Below are positions 10,941 to 23,000 of a DNA stretch of 64,000 nt, one piece after another. Both the position numbers and the translations under genes were made by a program. Numbering within the stretch: position 1 is the first letter of the stretch; every line of letters begins with the position of its first letter. Below the pieces are notes generated by a model. The model searched no databases and was not told the DNA's origin. It was given only the letters and a program-made list of their open reading frames with translations. This DNA comes from Cryptomeria japonica (taxonomy: Eukaryota > Streptophyta > Pinopsida > Cupressales > Cupressaceae). The stretch lies in the NCBI RefSeq assembly GCF_030272615.1, contig NC_081407.1, forward strand, positions 378,640,400 to 378,704,399, in the 5' to 3' direction.

Positions 10941-11473
10941 AACAAGCTCAGACATTGTATGCAAACAAATATGAGGAGAAGGTGAAAGCCACCATCTTGA
11001 AGTTTGCCGACTCAGTCAAAACCTCCAATGTATACATAAATATGAAGAGGATTCTTGAGATTTTGATCAAATTGAGAGAAGAAGAAGCCACTTTGGAGCC
11101 AATCCTGAATAAGTGGGTGCCTAGAGGTAAAGAGTTAGAGCTCATGTGTTCTTCCCATGCAAATGCAGAAGAGAATGACAATCTAAGGTCCACATGTGAG
11201 TTTATAAAAGAGATGAATATTCTTTCAGTGGAAGGAGCAGGTCTAAAAAGAAAAGCCCAACTTTATAGGAAAGAATATTCAAGTCATAAATTTGAAATGT
11301 TTCTAGGAGGTTTCATTGGTCCTGTCCAGCTAAAGGAAGAGAAGACTTGGTTAAAGGAGGTGGACCACAATTTGTCCCTAAGGATCAATCAGATTATTAG
11401 TACTGATGACACATCCTTATTTGTCCAAATAATTGAGGAAATTGAAAAAGTGAAATCTCATTATGGTTTCTGA
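10937..11473 (+). CDS. second ORF of the CACTA cargo gene, about 178 aa, helical
   Basis: This frame overlaps the end of the 864-aa ORF by a few bases in another frame. It opens without a plain ATG (TTG at 10,937; the first ATG is at 11,042). Composition is Lys/Glu/Leu-rich and probably helical or coiled-coil (RILEILIKLREEEATLEPILNK at its core). It probably encodes the C-terminal part of the same protein. Reading beyond 11,473 shows more similar charged sequence to about 11,680. Function is unknown. Confidence 0.45.
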   Translation: MKQAQTLYANKYEEKVKATILKFADSVKTSNVYINMKRILEILIKLREEEATLEPILNKWVPRGKELELMCSSHANAEENDNLRSTCEFIKEMNILSVEGAGLKRKAQLYRKEYSSHKFEMFLGGFIGPVQLKEEKTWLKEVDHNLSLRINQIISTDDTSLFVQIIEEIEKVKSHYGF

Positions 11474-11682
11474 GAAACAGAGATTGGGCATGTACGAGTC
11501 ACTTGGAAGCGGCTAGAAGATATGAAACAAAAGATTGCTAGTTTTACTTGGCCTAGTGATGATGTGTATCAAGAGTGGAAAGATAAGTATATGGGATAGG
11601 AAGAAGATGCTTGGGAGCAGTTACAGGAGGTTGCAACAGAACAACAAGCAGAGGAAGCCGCAGATGTTGAAAAGGACTTATA

Positions 11683-12780
11683 ACCGCTTCTTGAAAACGT
11701 CTGGTTGTTTGTAACAAACTTTCTTTTAAAGGGTCCAAAGCTTGTATGCATCCATACTATTATAAATGGATACCAAGACTCCTAAAAAATGATTGCAAGT
11801 AATTGTAAGAAAATGTTGCAGAAATTTATTTGAGCTTTTTTTCTAGTCTTATGGAGAATACTCTGAGTTTTGTAATATTTTCTCAAAATTAATATCAATA
11901 TACAGACTAGAAATAGTGTATATACATAAATGTGCATAGCAGTCATAGGGAAACTCATGTCAATTGTGCAACTCAATACAATAAATAATCTTAGTTTGTA
12001 GCCCTATAGCATCATAATGCAGTCCTTGACCAAGTATGCATACAAGAAACATCTAGTTCTATTAAGGCACAAGCATCAAAGTCAGAGGTTATGACAACTA
12101 GTGAAAAACATCAAGAACAAAAAGTTTAGTCTCAAGAATTAGGAGTTGTAATAAAAAAACTTACGAGGATGAGGCATATTCATAACTTTTGCAGTCCCAC
12201 CTTGGATATCAACACTTGAAGCAACTCATATTGTTCGTGTAAAGACAAGACAATATGGGAGTTCATTATACCCAGCAAATCATGGTGTTGTTGTTAGTGT
12301 TGGCTCTATTGGACTCTGCAATTAAGATTCAATATACATTATTCAATAAGATTAACTGTGCAACATAATGAAATATTGAAAAGTGTGTTACCTTGTTGAG
12401 CTTCGCTTGGTTTCGAGAATAGTTTAATATTCTCTACTTAATAGGGCCAACCACGTGAAGGTGGAAGCTCATTTGGCCCCTCCCCCCCCCTAATTCTTTC
12501 TACCATTAATAAAATTTAACATTCATTCATTAATTCTTTTTACCATTAATAAAATATAGCATTCATTCATTAATATCACATAACGTTCATTAACACATAA
12601 CATTGATTAACATTAATTAACACGGAACATTCATCAATATTAATTAACACATATCATCCATAACCATTAATTAGCACATAATTACATTCACTAACACATA
12701 AAAATCAGTCATTATAAAATAAGTTAGATTACAATTATTTCTTTCTTTGTTTTTTCTTTGAAGCTATGAAAAGACTAAGT
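11683..12780. other. gap between convergent CACTA genes, with an ACATTCATTAA repeat
   Basis: This is the tail-to-tail junction of the plus-strand cargo gene and the minus-strand transposase genes. From about 12,500 to 12,710 degenerate copies of TTAACACATAACATTCAT are strung together, and a C-rich run lies at about 12,478-12,492. No RNA gene or conserved ORF is visible. Confidence 0.55.
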
Positions 12781-14170
12781 GGAACATCCATGTCTTCATC
12801 ATTTCCCCCCTCTGTAGATGTTCCGCCAACTGCTCGTGATCTCAATGTATGCCTAGTCCTATATTGAGGACGAGGACACTAAAGCAAAGGGGGGTCCTTT
12901 GCAATAACAAAGAAATGGGTTAAATTCAAAAAAAAAAAAAATTATTGTTACAAGTATTTCATTAATTTAGAGAACATAATTGTTGTGCTCTTTACCTGAT
13001 GGGGCCACATCATTTTGTGTAGCCTCAACCTCAACATACTGAACACCACAGTCCTCTTCACCTGAGTGGGGAACATCACGTTCTTGAGGTTGTGTACCCA
13101 GATCATGCTCCACTTGCTCACCACCGACTACATGCTCTAAAATATTAACAAGAAAGGTTACATTAATTACTACTCTAATTACAAATTAAGATGTTTAATT
13201 GTATTAATAGCTAAATAAATAAATTTGAATAGCAAATGAATACCTCCACTACTGGGATGCACATCCGGACCTTCATGTGTAGGTGGTGTTTCACAATTAG
13301 TAGGCTGCATTCCAATGACATGCACATTGTTATCATTGCTTGCTTATTTAAAACAAATATAGTCACTTTATGTTGGAACTCAACATCAATTAGATTATTG
13401 GTAAAGTATTCAATTTGAAACAACTTCCATTTACCATATTTACCTGTGTGACGGATGCACTCGAATGTTATGTATGCCCACTTAATTCTTGTAGCCAATC
13501 AGCCACGGCTGAATAGCCTTGCTGGTAGGCAATTCTCTTGTCATCTTATGTGGGTGCTCTATTGAATTCAGAGCCCTGCATTTTTGCTTGGTACCGTAAA
13601 TTTTGCTTACATTGTTTGATTAAAAAAAAACGTTTGCAATTTATTAATATTTTGAGACAATATGGGAGTTTACATGAGATACTTACGATTCGTGCAACAA
13701 GTTTCATGTAACCACCAGAGCCGAGTTGGTGTTGCCCGTGATTTTCTTGCCTTGGTTGCCTTTGACGTGTCACTTAGTCTATACAAAGTTTGAAATATGT
13801 TAGATTATATAAATATAAAGAGTAATTAATTAGTACATAATTACATTCTTAATAGTATCCTGTACCTTCTTCTGGCGTCTACTGGTGTATTTTCTTTTTT
13901 CCTTTCAATTCTCTCCTTGGCATCCAAAATCAGATCCTTCCACTCCCTCTCTGGAATCATGGGGGGACGCTTGTACTTTAAGTTCCTTTCCAAATGGGTC
14001 CTGTATTGGTCCCTCACATACTTTAGATATGTGCCAGCTTTTTCAAGGAGCTTGGTTTTGTCAAAGGTGTCATTTCCAAACCACTCAACCATTTGGTTTG
14101 TCAATTCATCTTTTAACCTTTTTTCTTGGTCATTCCACCTTTTAAAGCAAAAACAAACCTATTAGATTCA
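12780..14170 (-). pseudogene. TNP1/TNPA-like CACTA protein (Transposase_24 family) remains
   Basis: Minus-strand exon-like segments include WFGNDTFDKTKLLEKAGTYL followed by a YRTHLERNLKYKRPPMIPE region and WKDLILDAKERIERKK (13,841-14,104). They also include GSGGYMKLVARI and AKMQGSEFNRAPT (13,546-13,773). This order fits the second CACTA gene, a DNA-binding accessory protein that recognises subterminal repeats. It lies just downstream of tnp2 in the same orientation, as in En/Spm. Splice sites between segments are plausible but not provable here. Stops between segments suggest decay or unrecognised introns. Confidence 0.65.
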
Positions 14171-14690
14171 GAAATGAACTGAAGCTACATTTATTACACT
14201 TCAAGAAATGGATCAAAGGAACAGTATTCTAGCAATGATATGAAATCAAAAGTGGATAAGGGTTAGTTCACATATGATGTACCACCTTTTACGTATGGTG
14301 GGCCCAAATATCTGCAATGCAATGCCACTAAGATGTTTATAAAAAACATCATTGCCTGCAAAAAATTCATGGGATCAATATTAGTCCAAAAAGAGTTATC
14401 ATAAAGTAAATTACAATTAGAGTATATATAATAATAATTTTAAAGTACCTGGAACCTTTTGTATCTTTAAGGGAAGCATTTCTTCGTCGCTCACCACGAA
14501 TGTGGCCTACAATGTTCCCGTGCTATCAATACAAGAAGATCTAGGAAATGATGCTATGTATCTTTATGGATTTCTTTACATGACAACCATCTACAAGGTA
14601 TTCAAGATGCAAAAAAATATATTACATAAGAAGTAAAACAAATCGCAAATATAATATCTATACAACGAACTAAACAAATATCACTACTTA
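14170..14690 (-). other. junction between tnp2 and TNP1-like segments
   Basis: AT-rich sequence with short minus-strand coding-like pieces (for example RGERRRNASLKDTKG near 14,480). It may hold the decayed C-terminus of tnp2 and introns. No confident domain is seen. Confidence 0.35.
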
Positions 14691-17340
14691 CCTCATGTAT
14701 TTTCCAAGATCATATATGACTTGCTTGACATTATTGTCGAAGTTGTCTGGGAGAGATAGAGGTAGAACGTACTACAACAATTATAAAATTATCTTTTCAA
14801 TTTTTTGTAAGATAATGAAAAGTACACATACACTCAGTACTTAAATACATACTAAAAACACAAGAACATGAATTACCTTAATGAAGGTATGCCAATCATG
14901 TGTTTTCATCCCTAGCCCAAATTCACTTTTCTTTGATATGAGATTGTTTATGTTTGCAGCAAATCCTGTGGGAAATCGAATTTTTTGTATGACTTCTTTT
15001 ATAGCATTGCTTTGCTGGTCCGTTAATAACCAAGGAAGCTCACTTATATTAATCTGGTCTCCATGGCTATTTGATTGAATGCCATTTATCATTGCATGAT
15101 TGGAATCCTGAATGTCACTACATATTTTGACAATTTTTTCTTTGTCACGCCTTCCATCCAATATTTTCCATAATGTCTCTGTTATATTCTTTCCAATATG
15201 CATACTATCAAACAAATGAACAATTTGTAATTGCTCGTAGTAGGGCAACCTACTAAATTGTCGGGGATAACTTTTTATTCCCTTAGGAAGGTGGTCATTT
15301 ATGCTTTCATGAGCTTCATGATCATCAATCACATCATTAGTAAATAAAACAAAATAGAAAAGATGTTTTATGACAAACCAATAGATGGAATGGCATTACC
15401 TTGATGATGAATTCTATTATATTCCAACATCCACAGGTGAGGTGTCATTCTTTGTGGCTTTGATGTATTCTCTTCTTTCCCATTGAAAAAATGTTTTTCA
15501 GTATTTCGATACTTATGATTTTTGTGGAGAAAGTGCCTATACTCATCAAACACTTGCTTTCCTAAACTTTTTGAATGATGAGATTTCATCTTTGGACCAC
15601 AAACAGGACATGCAAATTTTCCCTTTGTTTGAAGACCTACAAGATAATGTATAATTGGATTAAATATGATAATTTTTTGAATTATAATGTTCATGCACAA
15701 CTTAAACACTATAACATACCACAAAAATGTGTTAGCCCCGGGGCATCGTGTATTGTCCATAGAAGCATCGCATGGAATTGAAATTGTCTTTTTCCTATTG
15801 GTCTAGAGACGTCATACATAGTGACACCATTCCATAACTCCAGCAACTCGTCGATAAGAGGCTCGATATATACATTCATATCTTTAACTTGGTACTTACC
15901 TAATCGAATGAACAAAAACACTACATAATTATTATGACCATTTTACTGCAATATTTATAATTAAATTTAGATGACTATATTTAAATGATAAAATACCTGG
16001 AACAATCATTGCACACATTATGTGCTCCCTTTTTATTGACATCCATGGAGGAATGTTATTGTTGATAACAAAAACAGGCCACATTGAGTAAACAGATCTC
16101 ATCTCTCCAAATGGATTGACACCGTCCGTTGCCAATGAAAGCCTGAGATTATGAGGTTCTTCTTTAAAGTGTGGCCACTTTTCCTCTATGTCCATAAATG
16201 CTGAACCATCCACAGGCATTTGAATAATGTCATCTCGACTTCTATTGCATGCATGGTAATTCATAAATTGTGCCAAGCTAGTGCACTTGAATAATCGTTG
16301 CATACGTGGAATAATGGGAATATAGCGAAGAACCTTGCAAGGAACCCTTTTTGTTATTTGATCTATTCGATATCTACTGATAAGACATTCAGGGCATTCA
16401 GTTCAAAATTCATGTTGTTTGTGATATATAATATGATCATTGGGACATGCATCTATTGCTTGATACTCCATTCCAATATCTTTCATAATGACAGATAATT
16501 CTCGGTATAAGCGAGGTAGAATATTTGATGGTGGTAACAAAAACTCACCTATCAATCTACAACAACAAAATATAATTTGTTATAATAAAGAATATTAATG
16601 GTACAACATGATTCACAGTTTACTATGACATATATGACATGCCTTAACATACGTGACATTGTTATGTTGGATAAACCATTCATAACCTTCAAGTTCACCA
16701 ACAACAATACAGTGGAGAGAAGAGTTGCCTGCGAGCCTTCATAAAGGGACTGAGATGCCTTCTCAAGTAGAGGGACATCACGAACAACATCAAGGTCATC
16801 TTCATCATCATGATAAGCTACGCGAGTACTAAATGAGTCATGGATCAATGTATTTGTACCATCATCTTCAATTGTGTTTTCTGGCTCATGATCGTCATCT
16901 TCCATGGGATCATTATCTTCAGCTTCGATATTCACACCTCCATGTTCATCCACTTCAAAAACCATATTCTTAGGGTTGTGTTGATCCATACCATGTGCTC
17001 CGGGGTGCTCGACCTATATAAAATTGATATACATAAATAAACCATGATCATGATCTCATCATCACGTGATTTATTATGTATATAAATTGTCAAAACGATA
17101 TAATGAAAAACTTACCAATGGATGATAATCATGTCCACCTTCAATGTGACCATGCGGCCTACAATGTTTCTTCATTGTTTTGATTAGAAGTCTTCTAGTC
17201 TTTAACCCCTTACAAATTTTGCACGGACAATAACATTTTCCATCACCTTTTCTTTTCAAGTTAGACCACAATCTAGCAATTGTCTCCTTATTTTGTTATT
17301 CGTTGATATTGTCTGACATGGTCTTTCTTCATAGGCAAGA
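14690..17340 (-). pseudogene. tnp2 (TNPD-type) CACTA transposase, fragmented
   Basis: Read right to left, the segments follow the tnp2 order. First is an N-terminal Transpos_assoc-like block (CPCKICKG, 17,074-17,271). Next is an acidic linker (16,552-16,989). Then come CPNDHIIY, CPECLISRY and VLRYIPIIPRMQRLF (about 16,280-16,510), LSLATDGVNPFG and PVFVINNNIPPWM (15,932-16,303), IEPLIDELLELWNGV and HAMLLWTIHDAPG (15,709-15,921), and FACPVCGPKMKSHHS with THLWMLEYNRIHHQG (15,368-15,760). Last is FGLGMKTHDWHTFIK followed by VLPLSLPDNFDNN (14,690-15,332). This enzyme catalyses DDE-type cut and paste. Some gaps may be introns; a TGA follows YHKQHEF. The copy is probably not functional. Confidence 0.85.
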
Positions 17341-17344
17341 AAAT

Positions 17345-18780
17345 AGAAATTATTGACTGACATGGTCTTTCCCTCAGGAGCTGGCAGATCCTACTTCCAT
17401 ACTTTAATTCTATTTTCTCAAAGGACAATCCTAAAAATCCATGCATTGCAAACAACTTTTTACACCTTTGTTGGTTGTGGTGGCGTCATAGAGAGTTTAC
17501 ATCAATAAATGAAGAACATGCCAATGCTTTTAATGCACCAGTAGAATTTTGTCTCTTATTCAATATCTCTAGTGAAACCCCCATGATATTTTGTTGGTGT
17601 AGAATTTGTTATATTCTAGAAAGGGTCTTGTCCTTTGTTGATGGGATATTCATCTACCTCAAGAAATAACTATTCTTATCTCCAACAAGAAATGGAACTA
17701 AATGAAGATCTAGCACCATGAAATTAATCCTCAAAAGGATTACTATAGTTAGTTTTGGTAGATAATGATCTGGGTAAAATACTAATGTGGCTTTATGAAA
17801 CATTATGTACTAGCTTAGCATACTCTAACAACTTTGGTGCGACATTCTACATCCAATTAAGTCTCCATCAGTATCTCTATTGTGTTTATGGATTGGGATT
17901 CAATGTACTCTTTTTATACACAGATTTTACTTTCAACTGAGGAGGTTTGTATGTACTTACTTGTCTTTCGATTGTATCCCTATTTCAAGAATTTCTTCTA
18001 TCAACAAATCATTTGTTGTAAGTTGTACAAGTGGAAGCTTGAACATGCCTTCTATGCTAGCCTTGTTGATACGTTCAACACCATCTTGTGCAACAAATCT
18101 TTAGAACTCCATTTTTTTGAATTGAAGAGTGAGTAGTAGGGACAATCTAGGACACTTACAGAGCTTTTGCAAGAGACATAAATAGACCTAAATATTATGG
18201 CTTAATAATGATCAATAGGTAAATAGATAAGAAACTCTCAATATCAAAATGACTTTCTCAATTGTCTTTACTAGAAATGGATAGATCTGCTAATAATGGC
18301 TTTATGACTGTATGTCAACTTTAGACTCAATCCAAGAAGAGCTATAACTAATATGTGATATCTAGATTTATGATCTCTATAATATAACAATCCCATAATT
18401 ATGTTTCCATGCATCTATACCACAACACAAACATCATGCTAGTGTTCAGCCATAGCAATTGATATCCTAATTATAGAATGTGAAATATGCACATAACTAT
18501 GAATAAAGATTAAGAAAAACAAAGAAAGATGCTTATTGCAAACATAAATGACTAATGGACAAGAATTGAATTCAATGTAGATAGTTTTGAATATCAAATT
18601 CACTTATTTGTGTGCATTTAGTAACTCATGTACTTGTGGCCAACCATTTATCTTTTTCATAAATTAAACACTTATTAATAACATTAAATGGCTGAGTAAT
18701 TATGTTTTAGTTGAAATTGAAAATAAAATATTTTATTTCAGGACAGCTCACACTATTCCCTATCATATTTTAGACTCTTG
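17345..18780. other. CACTA interior between tnp2 start and PPR fragment
   Basis: Likely the upstream region of the minus-strand tnp2 gene plus AT-rich filler. Short ORFs on the plus strand (17,475-18,136) are Cys/Phe/Tyr-rich and match nothing I recognise. A good splice-acceptor-like TTTTATTTCAG lies near 18,742, just before the PPR fragment. Confidence 0.45.
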
Positions 18781-18789
18781 GTTTTGTTA

Positions 18790-19573
18790 GTAGTGGTTTG
18801 ATGTCTTTGGAGCTGATCATTGCATTTCTTTAGTTATGTTTGCTAGCCTACTCCTAGCTTGTGCCGAAATGGGAGCTTTGGAACAGGGTATGGACATCCA
18901 TCAAAGCATACAAGATAGAGGAATTTTGTCAGATGTAGTTGCAACTGCACAAAATGGATTTGTTGAGAAGGCTTTAGAAACTTTCAAGCAAATGCAATCG
19001 GCAGGTGTAAAGCCAAATTCCACGACCATTGCTACTATCCTCCCTACTTGTGCCAAAATGGGAGATTTGGAACAGGGTATGGACATTCATCGAAGCATAA
19101 AGGATAGAGAAATTTTGTTAGATGTTGTAGTTGTAACTGCCTTGGGAGACATGTATGCAAAATGTGGAAGCATAGACAAGGCACGTGAACTATTTGATAG
19201 AATGCCATAAAGAAATGTTGTCTCATGGACTGCAACGATTGCTGGATTTGCACAAAATGGATTTGTCGAAAAGGCTTTAGACACTTTCAAGCAAATGAAA
19301 CTGGAAGGCATAAAGCCAAATTCTACAACCTTTGCCAGCATCCTCCCTGCTTGTGCAAAAATGGGAGCTTTGGAACAGGGTATGGACATCCATCAAAGCA
19401 TAACGGATAGAGGAATTTTGTTAGGTGTTGTACTTGCAAATGCCTTGCTTGACATGAATGCAAAATGTGGAAACATGGACAAGGCTCGTGAATTGTTTGA
19501 TACGATGCTGCAAAGAGATGTGATCTCATGTGAACAATCAACACGTGCATATACGGGAGGAAGGGATTGCTGA
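18790..19573 (+). pseudogene. captured PPR protein fragment (PLS class)
   Basis: Two and a half diverged copies of a PPR block are visible: FASLLLACAEMGALEQGMDI, then GFVEKALETFKQMQSAGVKP, then LGDMYAKCGSIDKARELFDR, then RNVVSWTATIAGFAQNGFVE, and the cycle restarts. PPR proteins bind organelle RNA. PLS-class genes often have few introns. The first cycle has lost about one repeat between DVVATA and AQNGF. TAA follows DRMP at 19,208-19,210, and the frame then continues. Both termini are missing. Because it lies between the CACTA right subterminal repeats and the transposase promoter, it is best read as host sequence captured by the transposon. Confidence 0.85.
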
Positions 19574-19820
19574 TACAAAATTGAATGCTCACTCCTCAAT
19601 CACAGTTCTATGGTTTTACGAGATTAAACTAGGACAATTAACCACCACATGTATATTTTTTGCAACATGAAATTAAAAACTAGGGCAATTTGAATCTACC
19701 TCCTGTGTGGGATTGCCTTCGACGTGGGTTTGATGTTCTTGGGGGTTGAAGTCACCACGGACGCCTACGCGGGATTGCAATTCACAAATGAATTCCCCAC
19801 CTCTTTTTTAATTTTGTAAT
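19574..19820. other. CACTA right interior, no gene seen
   Basis: Short stretch linking the PPR fragment to the right subterminal repeats. It contains a GATTGCCTTCGACGTGGG-type segment, but no domain or repeat I can name. Confidence 0.4.
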
Positions 19821-20036
19821 GACCGCTGTTGTCAGAATTACGACGAACTCAAGCACTTTTTTGAAAAAAAGAAAATTCTCATTGCTAATGCCTTCTTCGT
19901 CGAAACCAAATGGGTAATTTTCATCAGAATTATGATGAATGAGGGCATTTAAAAAAAAAAAAAATCAAATTTGGCCATAATATATCTTCTCCGTCGGAAA
20001 CCTCAATCGAAAATCTAGTCCAAATGTATTATGTGG
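19820..20036. repeat. CACTA right subterminal and terminal repeats with target duplication
   Basis: Copies of the left-end motif recur here: GTCAGAATTACGACGAA, TTCGTCGAAAC, CATCAGAATTATGATGAA and CCGTCGGAAAC. The end itself (TATTATG) has lost the exact TAGTG. TGG follows at 20,034-20,036. This end is more decayed than the left end. Confidence 0.7.
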
Positions 20037-23000
20037 GGAGATGATGATTTGGCTCGGTGATCAAAGGATCTCCACCAGACGGTACAGTGGTTGCTGTAAA
20101 GAAAATGAAGTGTTCACGACAAGATGAAAAGCAATTCCGAGCAGAAATTAGTTCTCTTGGCAACATACAACATGTCAATTTGGTCAGGCTATGAGGGTTT
20201 TGTGCAGAAGGATCAAGACGGTTACTGGTTTATGATTACATGCCCAAGGGTTCTCTGAATTCTATACTATTCACCGGTAGTTCCAAAAGTAAACGGGAGG
20301 TAGTCGACAGGAAGACCTGATTTGAGATCGCAAGAGGGTTACTTTATCTCCATGAAGAATGCCGAGATCATATCATTCACTACGATGTTAAGCTGGAAAA
20401 CATTCTGCCCGATGGTGATTTGTCACCTAATTTGGTCGATTTTGGGCTAGCAAAGCTTGTGGGTAGAGATTTTAGTCATGTGCTCACCACTACAAGGGGA
20501 ACGAGAGGATACTTGGCTCCAGAGTGGATCTCCGATCTTCCCATCACTCCCAAGGTTGACGTCTACAGTTTTGGTACGACACTCTTGGAAATCATTTCGG
20601 GGCGAAGAAATCTGGACTTAAAAGTGCAAGATTCAAGTTTGTTTTACTTTCCCCCATGGTCTGCAACTCAAATTCAGCAGGGGAACACAATGAACATTGT
20701 GGAGGAGGGTGTTGCAGAGGAGGCAAACATGGAAGAGGTGAGAAGTTTATGTGTTGTAGCCTTGTTATGCATTCAAGAGGATGAGGAAGTGAGGCCTAGC
20801 ATGATGCAAGTGGTGCAGATGCTGGAAGGGAAGGTGGAGCCTCAAACTCCGCAGGTTATGGACAGGCCAGTGGACCGAAGCGACACAAGCAACATCACCT
20901 CTAGCCATGTTACCAGTTAGAATATTGTAAGCGGTTGGTTAGTGCATTGTAAAATGTAGAGGAAGGTTATTTAAGCTCAAATTTTAGTTAAGATAGCTAT
21001 ACCTAGTATACCTATTTCAATATAAAAAAGCTAGTGAACATTAGGGCATATTAAGTGTGCGTTCAGCTCACTGTTTGGACCTTTGGGTTAAATTTGTATT
21101 TCATGTGGAAGAAGTGATGGTAACTTAGGGATAGATAACTAATTTTGTTCCTCTCATCAATAGATGTAGGTATTGCTCTTTATTGTAAGTTTTGGATGTC
21201 CTAATGATAAGGTTAAATGTTTAAAGTGATTATTTAGTCTATATATTTTTTTAAACTCTTTCATTAGTGGTTGATTTGATAGGAGGATTGAGAATTTTGG
21301 AGGTTCTTATTTCATGTAAAATAATCATGTAGTTATTTTAGCTGTTTAAAAATGTTACCACTTTAAAGTTTTTTTAGATTATAGTCCATTTTGTATGTAC
21401 TAGATAGGGTTTATCATAACCGAACTTAGCATCTATTTAGAGTTTTGTCAACATTTTATCATTTAAGAAAGTCAAAATTAAATCGAATGAATATTATTTT
21501 TTATATATTATAAGTTATTTTATTTGTATATAAATTAAATTTTTAAAAAAATCATATTTTACTTTTATTAATAGATTTTCTTTATTTTAAGTGAATACGT
21601 GACTTACTTCCAAGATAGATGTGGAATGAATGAATTGTATGATCTATGCTCATTTTCTTCCATATTTCTATTAACATTTTACACTTTCAATATTATTGCA
21701 ATGTCCCTTGCTTTGATTGAAAGTTGCTATTGTTATTCAAAAAATGAATTACAAGAAATTTTAAATCACACATGCATGAAAAACATGCATAAACAAGTCA
21801 CGTTTAACATTCCACTCTTTTAAATCTTGCCACAACTTTGACCATCACTAATAATATGGTTTCTATTACATACTCCGTTCTAGAAGATAGAGACTATTAA
21901 TGATCATACATGTTATATTTTTGGTATTCGTAAATGTCTATATGAAACAATCTCCTTTCTTGAGATTCTTGTGAACAAGATTATTGTTTAAGGGAACCTT
22001 TTCAACTTATGTCATTTTGTAGAAGGTTCTTTAACCTATGATATTTTTTGATTTAGCACATTCGTTGACGCTAGAATCCATTTATCAGTCAACCATACTA
22101 CTTTATCTTCACTCAAATTAATCTTAATTCTCAAATCAAGTTTGCTTGGGTGGCCTGGACCTAGTTAAAGACTACTTATTCAAATATTTTTTGTTCACAT
22201 CTTGCTCCATGGAAGTCACCTTTAGAGAGTCGCTTATAATAAGAATCGAGTCTGCTTATAGACAAATTGCCTTGCTGAGATGTACTAGCAAAGACAAAAT
22301 AAGTGCAAATCGTAGGTTAAATCACTTGCATGGGATTTAGCAAATCGATGATATACTTCTCTTTATGCTCACAATCTTATGTATCACCCTCCACAATGAA
22401 TGAAAATAACATGCAAAAGAAATTTTGTATCCTATATGAGGATTTTCCCCTGCAATAAAGAAGTCATTGCCTTTCACATTCTTCTAGATGAAGATGTTTG
22501 ACGTCTACACAATTGATTTGCCTTTTCAAAGAATAAAAAACCTCACACATGTTTTTTGGCAGTCTTTTACACATCATAGTGCAAGAGGCATCCTCAATCT
22601 CAAAGATTTAGTTTCAACAGATTAATTGGTGGAAGAACTCAAGCGAGTTGCAAATTTGACACAAGGACATCGATTAAGAAATATAACTCCCCCAACAAAA
22701 TTTTGATTCCTCTTGGATGCCCCATTAAAGAAATGATAGTAAGCATCATGGGACAATGGGGTTTGATTTGAAAATGACACCATTCCTAGCATTCCTAACT
22801 CCCACAAAAAGATAAATGGAATTGCACAAATATATTATTAAATTTAAATATAATATTGCTAATATTGATAAAAAATCATTAAACAATAGAAATACAAATA
22901 CATTAATGTCAAGTGCACAAATTTTCACACTAAGCTTATTTTACTCATATCTCAAGTGCAAAACTTTGATGGATTCTTGCAAAGTGTTGGACCGCATGAA

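Larger units (their letters stand above)
4875..20033 (-). mobile_element. CACTA (En/Spm) DNA transposon, 15.16 kb
   Basis: The left end begins CACTAGTACATTTTG directly after TGG (4,872-4,874). The right end, read inward on the other strand, is a decayed version (CATAATACATTTG) and is followed by TGG (20,034-20,036). A 3-bp duplication is the CACTA hallmark, and one TGG fits the interrupted kinase codons exactly. A 19-bp subterminal inverted repeat lies about 190 bp from each end (5,066-5,084 and 19,829-19,847, 17 of 19 matching). tnp2 and TNP1-like remains run right to left inside. The rest is cargo: a repeat array, an unknown two-ORF gene and a PPR fragment, plus a later solo LTR. The transposase is fragmented, so the copy is not autonomous. 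Confidence 0.93.
3494..20920 (+). pseudogene. G-type lectin S-receptor-like Ser/Thr kinase pseudogene, split by a CACTA transposon
   Basis: Plasma-membrane receptor kinase of the S-domain family (At2g19130-like, normally intronless). From 3,494 the product shows a signal peptide (residues 1-26), a B-lectin domain with WVANRETP, an S-locus glycoprotein region with WQCFDNP and LPGMRFG, and a CAVYGLCGAYGTC EGF-like segment. Then come a PAN remnant, a membrane segment (SIVGTVLRIVGALTVVLG) and a juxtamembrane FSYEELKIATRNF. Sequence stops in the ATP-binding loop at 4,874 and resumes at 20,037 with VAVKKM, IIHYDVKLEN, DFGLAKL, APEWIS and PKVDVYSFG. Damage: loss of part of the EGF/PAN region, TAG at 4,442-4,444 (the paralogue has CAG), the 15 kb insertion, a decayed Gly loop, TGA at 20,192-20,194 and 20,318-20,320, and a four-residue deletion before RGLLYLHEE. 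Removing the element and one TGG copy gives Leu-Gly in frame, as in the copy at 31,238-33,467. Confidence 0.9.

Noticed and set aside
4875-20033. The gap in the RLK as a large intron
   Set aside because: There is no GT-AG at the borders; CACTA termini and a TGG duplication explain it, and the paralogue has no intron there.
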